DNA of 64,000 nucleotides. It comes from Crocodylus rhombifer (lineage: Eukaryota; Chordata; Crocodylia; Crocodylidae). How positions within the stretch are numbered: position 1 is the first letter of the stretch; each line of letters begins with the position of its first letter. The stretch is from assembly GCA_038503035.1 (NCBI GenBank), contig JAVSML010024569.1, forward strand, positions 62,001-126,000, given 5' to 3'. The notes below the pieces were generated by a model, which ran no database searches, had not been told where the DNA came from, and worked only from the letters and a program-made list of their open reading frames with translations. The translations under genes and the position numbers were made by a program. This document shows positions 58,468 through 64,000 of this stretch, piece after piece.

Positions 58468-59764
58468 AACAATCTGACCTTTTCCATAATTTCTGAACCA
58501 TCACAGCTACAACAATACTCTTACACTACTTATAGGGAAACGCTTTAGGAAAAAAAATGAATAGGAGTCTCAAATGTTTTTAGGGCTGTAGGACTGCAAG
58601 GTCCGATTACACTTTTGCTTACACAGACAAACTCACCCCCTCTGTAGAAGCTTTAAAGGGCTCTAGAAGGTCTTTGTGCTGAACTTCTATGCCAACATTA
58701 ATTTTATGTTGGCACAGAAGGTCAGCAAAGCTGTTCTGTGAAGAAAAACAAATCTCACCATGGGCTAAGAAAGAAGGTCTTAAAGCAGGGCATCATGTTT
58801 TTAGGAAGTGTAATCCAGATCTTTCCAACTCAGTCGTTGTCTTGGAAAGACCATCATCTTCTCAAGACAGTGGGCAGAAACTTTCTAGTTCTCAGGCAAT
58901 AAGACCAATGGTTCTTATACAATCACTGAGATTCACTGATTTCAGCAACTTCCAAAACCTACTAAAGGACAGCAGCAAGGGACAAGGAGTCAATAATATG
59001 AAGTCATTCTCATTTTACACTACTGGCACACAAATAGCCCCCTTCTTCTCATCTTGGATCTGCTTATTTTCTTGAGACCCTGCAAAGACAAAAAGGTGAG
59101 TGTGGCTGAAATTTGATCATTGGTGACAGAAAACAAAGAGTGATATGGACCAGATAAAATGACAACCTCCTCCAAGACTAAACAGAAGTTACATTTCAGC
59201 CCTTCCTAACAGTATCTATAAAGATTGTTGATTCTTGCCCCAAGGAGCTATGCAGGTTAGTAATCGGTTCCTAGAGTCCACAAATTTCCTCAGAATCCTA
59301 GTATCAAGAACAATGAAGAATTAGCATCCAACATAACAGAAAAGATCATGGAAACCCAGGAAGCCTTCTCAAATAGTATAGATTTATTCTACCTACATCC
59401 ACCAAACAATAACTAACTTGCATTTCCAAAGCTCATCAGGAAATGCTAGACATCTTAACCCAAAAATTGTGAATTCCCTTCTGACTTCTAAAGAAGTCGT
59501 GAACAACTGGGTCCATTTTTAACTGGAATAAACAACACATTGTTCAAAGGAATCTTTTCTTCTTTCCCCATCATGCAATAGTATTGACTAGTCCTGAAGG
59601 AAGCCAACATGGATACATCTGTTCTAGCCAACGTCTAGCGTCAAACCTTCCCTCTCTGAATAAGCATGTAAAGAAGTTAGCCAAAACAAGCAAGCATCTC
59701 AAACCTAAGCTGACATGCCAGATGTGAAATCATCTGGTTTTGTATCAGGATGTGGATCTGACAC
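58468..59764. other. unassigned DNA
   Basis: No gene seen. The 128-codon plus frame at 58689-59075 has no recognisable domain. The short direct phrase atgttggcaca/atgccaaca near 58690-58717 forms a small inverted repeat. Confidence 0.5.
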
Positions 59765-60210
59765 TTAGACTTCTGGCACAGGTTACACTTAAGGGATGAT
59801 TAACCAATTAATCAAGCTTTAAGTTGTTATCTGGCCACATGTTAATGCAATCAATGGTATGCTAAAACAAGGGATAAGCCACAAAGTTATTACACAAAAC
59901 ATGCATAATAACTTTGAGGCTAGTTCTTATCACACCATTAAATGAATGTGTGGTCAGGTTGGGGCTCCCAATCATGAGGTGCACCCCCATGGCTGGGTGC
60001 CCTTTCAGAGGATCCAGGCTCCCAGCTGTGGGAGCTTGCTACTTGTCAGGAACATGATCCTAGGCTCCAGCAATAAGGCATGATGGGATCTGATGCTAGA
60101 TCCCAGTCATGCCTCCTGCCATACAAGTGTGGCAGAGCAGGAAGTGTGAGTGTGGTGATCCTGCATCAGCTCCCATCATGCCTTCACTTGTACATCTGCC
60201 AGAGGCCTAA
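59765..60210. mobile_element. non-autonomous TIR element (family of 11684-12335)
   Basis: The left end ttagacttctggcacagg and the reverse complement of the right end, ttaggcctctggcagatg, match well. The interior text tgatgctagatcccagtcat and gccatacaagtgtggcag follows the 11.7-kb copy in the same order. No coding frame. Confidence 0.72.
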
Positions 60211-60287
60211 CTGGCAGTGATGAGTGCTGTCTTCCCATCAGTGGGTAGGGGACGGGCATTAAGTCTCATCCTTCTGAAGAGTGGTTG

Positions 60288-60510
60288 TGTGACAGGATGG
60301 CACTCAAGGGCCACCATGATGCTCCCTAGTGGTCACCTTGATCCTGCCTGGCTCCCACTCCAGCCTCCCAGGATCTCATCCTGCTTCCTTGTCTGCCACA
60401 CCTTGATATTAAAGAAATGAGGGGAGGCTGCCCTCAGAGGAAAGTAAGCCCAAAGTGCTCTATCCCTCTGTTCTCATTTTTTGGGCCTTACTTGCCTTAA
60501 GAGTTAAGAC
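60288..60510 (-). mobile_element. LTR 3' fragment, family of the 31-kb LTR
   Basis: On plus it starts tgtgacaggatggc (the LTR 3' terminus in minus sense) and contains ttgtctgccacaccttgata followed by gggaggctgccctcag, matching tgtctgccacatcttgatgt and gggaggctgtctcag in the 31-kb LTR. The 5' half of the LTR is missing. The edge at 60510 is where similarity fades. Confidence 0.6.
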
Positions 60511-61706
60511 TGTTTGTAGGTGACACTTTAAAGAGGGTTTAAAGTAGGTTAAATGTTTTTTGCACCACTTTAATGGCATTGCTGTTTGCATGAGTTTGAA
60601 AATTCGGCAGCGTATTGCACATTAATTCCAGCTGCTGTAGAACATTCAGTGGTACAGTGCACCTTAAATGACTTCAGGACATAGCAAATTACTTTGGGAT
60701 TCTGGAAAGTAAAACACCTTCAGTGAGTTTAAGTATCCTACCCTACAGCCATGAAGGGAAGCACTGGGCTTCGTGCAGTTTGGGGGGGTCTGCAGACAGC
60801 CTGGCAGCAGCCGGCCAGGAAGGCAGACTCTACAGAAGGAAAAAAAAGAAAGCAAGAAGCCTGGTCTTTCTATTATACCAGAGTAACAGAATTTGCATCC
60901 CTTGTTACAGGTAATATTTAGCATGGTTGGTAATGATACACCTGCAAGAAGTGACAAGAGCAAAAGGCTACATACAGTGGGGCAGGGGGGAGCTGGCACT
61001 TCCAGGTCTGTGAGATTGGCCACAGGGGACCTCCCCCACCCCACTGATGGGATCAGCCCTAACTGTCTGGCTCAGGAGGCACCAGTCACCCATGGTAGTC
61101 TGTGTCCTTCCTGGAGGGATGTACTCCACAAGTACTAATGGGAGCTTTGCCTCACCCCTCCACCCTTCAAGGGTCCTTTTCAACATGCCAGGCAACAGAA
61201 ACAATCAGATATCATGGACTCCTGTACCCAGCAGTTATGCAAATCCCAGCTGCTCTGTCTGCCCTTCAGCACACAGAATTGCATGATGTCCGCTAAGATG
61301 GCCCAGTACTTGCATGAAATCAGTTTGGGCATGAAAAACTGAAGCTGAGCCTGAGAAACAAAGGTGAAGCTAGAGGAGATGGGAAAGCATTATGAAGAAA
61401 GGTGAGGCAAGTTGTCTAAAGATAAACTGAAAGAAACATACCATTAAAGCCATTACATATATTGGGCATAAGAAGCTACCCCTCAGTATTTTGCTCAGTC
61501 TGCCTGGAAGAGAAAGAATTTTAGGAAAGCAATGAGAACCTATGGGAAAGTGTTGATGTACTTGGAAGATATTTTTTACTTGAAATATTTCTGTCAAAGT
61601 AAACAAGTAGGTTTACTGACCAAAGATAAAATAATGACCTAAACAGGCAGAGACACACATTCTAAGAAATGTGTAGAATCATAGGAGGCTATTCTATGTT
61701 TAATAT
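60511..61706. other. unassigned DNA
   Basis: No gene seen. It ends with tttaatat (61699-61706), the left target duplication of the next element. Confidence 0.5.
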
Positions 61707-62496
61707 TAGGGGTGTGCAAAACAGGCCGTATTCAATTTGGATTTGGATTTGGCCGAAACCAGGGACAGTGATTTGATTTGTTGATTCAGATCACTGTCCC
61801 CAATTCAATTCAGCTGAATCTGAATCTGAAGATTTGATGCTAATTCAGGGAATCAGTGATTCAGCCATAGGTACAGCTTTAAATGTTTTTTCTACAGACC
61901 TCGAAGTATCAGGTGCGGCTTATGAATGCTGCAATGGTGGGGCAGATGAAGCATCTCACAGGAGGGTGGGGGGCCCCCCCGTGTGCTTGGCGGCAAACCC
62001 AGAAATGGACCAGAAGTACTTCCAGTCCGCTTCCAGGTCTGCTGCCAAGCATGCAGAGCTTCCCTCAATCCCACCCCCCCGCACTCCCCCAGCTCACTGA
62101 TTGGCCATGGGGAGACCCCGAATGGCAGGAGGCACCAATTGCCAACTTGGCAGACCCAGACGTGGACTGGAAGTGCTTCTGGTCCACTTCCAGGTCTGCT
62201 GCTGAGGGCACTGGGGAGCCCCCCACACTCCTGTGGGATGCTCCATCCACCCCACCATCACACCATTCACAACCCACCTACCACCTTGAGGTATATAGAA
62301 AAAAACATTTAAAGCTGTGTCTATTTCCAAATTGCCAAATCTTTCCGAATCTCTCCAAATTGATTCAGAGGGTTCCAATTTCAGTTCAGCGAGATTAAAG
62401 GGTCTGCTGATTTGATTCAGGTTGGGAGATTCAGCAATCAAATCGGGCTGAATCTCCACCAAATCATATCAGCGACAGAAACTTCACACAGCCCTA
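61707..62496. mobile_element. 790-bp palindromic hAT-like element with 8-bp TSD
   Basis: The left end taggggtgtgcaaaa and the reverse complement of the right end, tagggctgtgtgaag, are inverted repeats. The flanks tttaatat (61699-61706) and cttaatat (62497-62504) match at 7 of 8 bases, as for hAT elements. Most of the element is one long imperfect palindrome: the arm at about 61898-61975 (gcaatggtggggcagatga, catctcacaggagggtgggg) is mirrored by 62215-62295 (ccccacactcctgtgggatg, tccaccccaccatcac). A second pair, tggaccagaagtacttccag and its mirror near 62160-62185, lies inside. Both arms contain cttccaggtctgctgc in the same direction. No transposase. Confidence 0.85.
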
Positions 62497-63529
62497 CTTA
62501 ATATGCTGTATCCCTACCTGTCAGTCATCTCTGTTTCTCAAGTTGTGGTGGCAACAGATGATGACTGTTTATTTTACCATGACAAAAGATCTAGAAAGTC
62601 AATTTGGTATTTGATAAGTAGGCTGAGGGTCAGTGCAAACAATACTCCCCACACTAGCAGAAAACCTTTCTTTTATTAGGTGTACAGCCCAGGTTATGGT
62701 TGCACTGGCTGCAGTTCTTTAGACATAGACAGAGCTCCCCAGAATACATGGGCCACTTCCCTCTCCTTCTAGCTCCAAATCCAATAGAAATGGAAAAGCC
62801 TGTCTTCAAATACAGTCAGCAGCTGAGGTAGTTACAGACCCCAGCTCCTTCAAAATGGGTCACATCTTGCAGGACTACAGATGTCTTGCGACATCATTCC
62901 CATTAACAATTAACAGGAGTTACAGGCAGTTAACAAATGCACAATAGCCCCCATGGAGCTTTTTAATGCATTTTCCAGCTGTTACTAGGCTGAAGCTGTT
63001 ACATGTCTGAATCAGCATTTAGAGTCATTTCTGCACACAGCCATCTGATTCAACTGCAAAAAATCCTACAAGGAAGATTAGAAAGTGAATGTTTTGCAAG
63101 AATCACTTTATAAAGCCTGTTTTAGTTATTATAAGCCTCTACCAAAGGTCAGTGGCTTCTGAAGTCATATAATTATATCTGAATCTCAGCTTTACATTTG
63201 TGGTGATGTTAGCAATGATGTTCTCTGATGCAAGCAGCCCAAAGCTAAAAGGCTCACATCCTGAAAGCTAAAGATCTGGCTAAAGGATCACAATTGTTCA
63301 GTTAAAAATAGAAAAGGAACACATACATTTCACTTCAGCAGACTCAGGAAATTAATTGGCAGTTCAGTAAATATATTGTGCCAAAGTTTATGAGGAAACC
63401 ACAAGTTATTAGTATTGCCAAAACAATAGAAATAGTCTTTTTGAAACGTTTATCTTCCCTGGTAAACAGTTCATCGTGGGAATTCATTTTTTAAACAATC
63501 TTTGCATTATATGGTGGTGCATTATAAGT
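62497..63529. other. unassigned DNA
   Basis: No gene or repeat termini recognised. Confidence 0.5.
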
Positions 63530-63682
63530 GGTGCTGGCTCCTACCCTGGGGGTCTTTAAGAAGAGTCTGTATGCCTACCTGGCAGGAATTATTTGAGCCC
63601 AGCTTTTCTCCTGCCCACGCCTGGGGTCAGACTTGAAGATCTACAAGGTCCCTTCCGACCCTACTTCTATGATTTTATGATC
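63530..63682 (+). mobile_element. CR1 LINE 3' tail fragment
   Basis: It starts in the last ORF2 codons (a GVFKKSLYAYLAGII-like frame from ggggtctttaagaagagtct), then the 3' UTR with gcctggggtcagacttgaag and aaggtcccttccgacccta, and ends in the tail ttctatgattttatgatcc. The subfamily is close to the 34.4-kb fragment. Confidence 0.9.
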
Positions 63683-64000
63683 CTATATAGGAAAATTGCA
63701 TACATTTAAATAGCCAAAAACACATGAAGCCATTTATAAGTCTCAGACAGATGCTCATCATTATGCAGATATAAAGCTCGTTTGAGATTATTATTGCTGT
63801 TGTTGTTATACTGGGGGCATGGTAGCACCAACTGAATGATAGGTACAATACTTATACCGGTCCTAAAGAGCTTGCAATCTGAATGTGCCAAAGATTAAAG
63901 AAAGAAAACGGTCACCTCTGTTACAATGGTGAAGGCTTCAAGGTATGAAAAGGTTCAGTGACATGCCCAAGGCCAGAGAAGAAATCTGTGGCAGGGTCCT
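63683..64000. other. unassigned DNA at the window end
   Basis: AT-rich; short TTG/TTA trinucleotide variation near 63790-63808. No gene seen. Confidence 0.5.

Overview
This looks like vertebrate nuclear DNA, most likely from a crocodilian and possibly a turtle. The evidence is a set of CR1 LINE copies with archosaur/turtle-type 3' tails (short tandem tails such as TCTATGAAATCTATGA), abundant non-autonomous hAT-like and other terminal-inverted-repeat (TIR) DNA elements, solo LTRs with 5-bp target duplications, and AT-rich non-coding DNA between them. The lineage call rests on my knowledge of repeat families, not on a search. I found no host protein-coding exon, tRNA, rRNA, CRISPR array or bacterial-style operon that I can defend. 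The window reads as intergenic or deep-intronic sequence. Almost all short open frames in it look like chance frames or relics of mobile elements.

Layout. 1-2.9 kb: a CR1 tail, a possible old hAT-like element, unassigned DNA. 2.9-5.0 kb: a 5'-truncated CR1 whose reverse-transcriptase (RT) frame is open to its stop codon but carries Asp-to-Asn at the motif A catalytic position. 5-14.9 kb: mostly unassigned, with one TIR element at 11.7 kb. 14.9-16.1 kb: a GC-rich solo LTR (TSD ACAGG). 16-21.8 kb: unassigned. 21.8-26.4 kb: a three-layer nest, with a TIR element split by a near-complete minus-strand RTE-like LINE, itself split by a 242-bp hAT-like element. 27.2-27.7 kb: a hAT-like element with an 8-bp TSD. 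28.2-30.5 kb: a second, more broken CR1 joined directly to the tail of another CR1. 31-34.7 kb: a solo LTR (TSD CTACC), a relative of it and a CR1 tail. 36-38.9 kb: a TIR element and a solo LTR (TSD GTAGG) with an in-frame 66-bp minisatellite. 40-48.2 kb: repeat family X copy A, a palindromic element, a TIR element, a CR1 fragment and an old LTR. 50-56.5 kb: a large TIR element, a CR1 tail, and tandem copies B and C of family X, C being interrupted by an 805-bp TA-flanked element. 58-64 kb: a foldback hairpin, another TIR element, an LTR fragment, a 790-bp palindromic hAT-like element and a final CR1 tail.

How the parts relate. There is no gene pathway here; the relationships are of insertion history. 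Several insertions can be resolved to the base from target duplications, nested order, or paralogous empty sites inside the window. All three LINE copies with a readable RT core have lost one catalytic aspartate. In two of them it is the first Asp of FADD, whose codon forms a CpG with the preceding alanine codon in the intact CR1 copy. I see no strong candidate for a new functional system; the most interesting material is structural and evolutionary.
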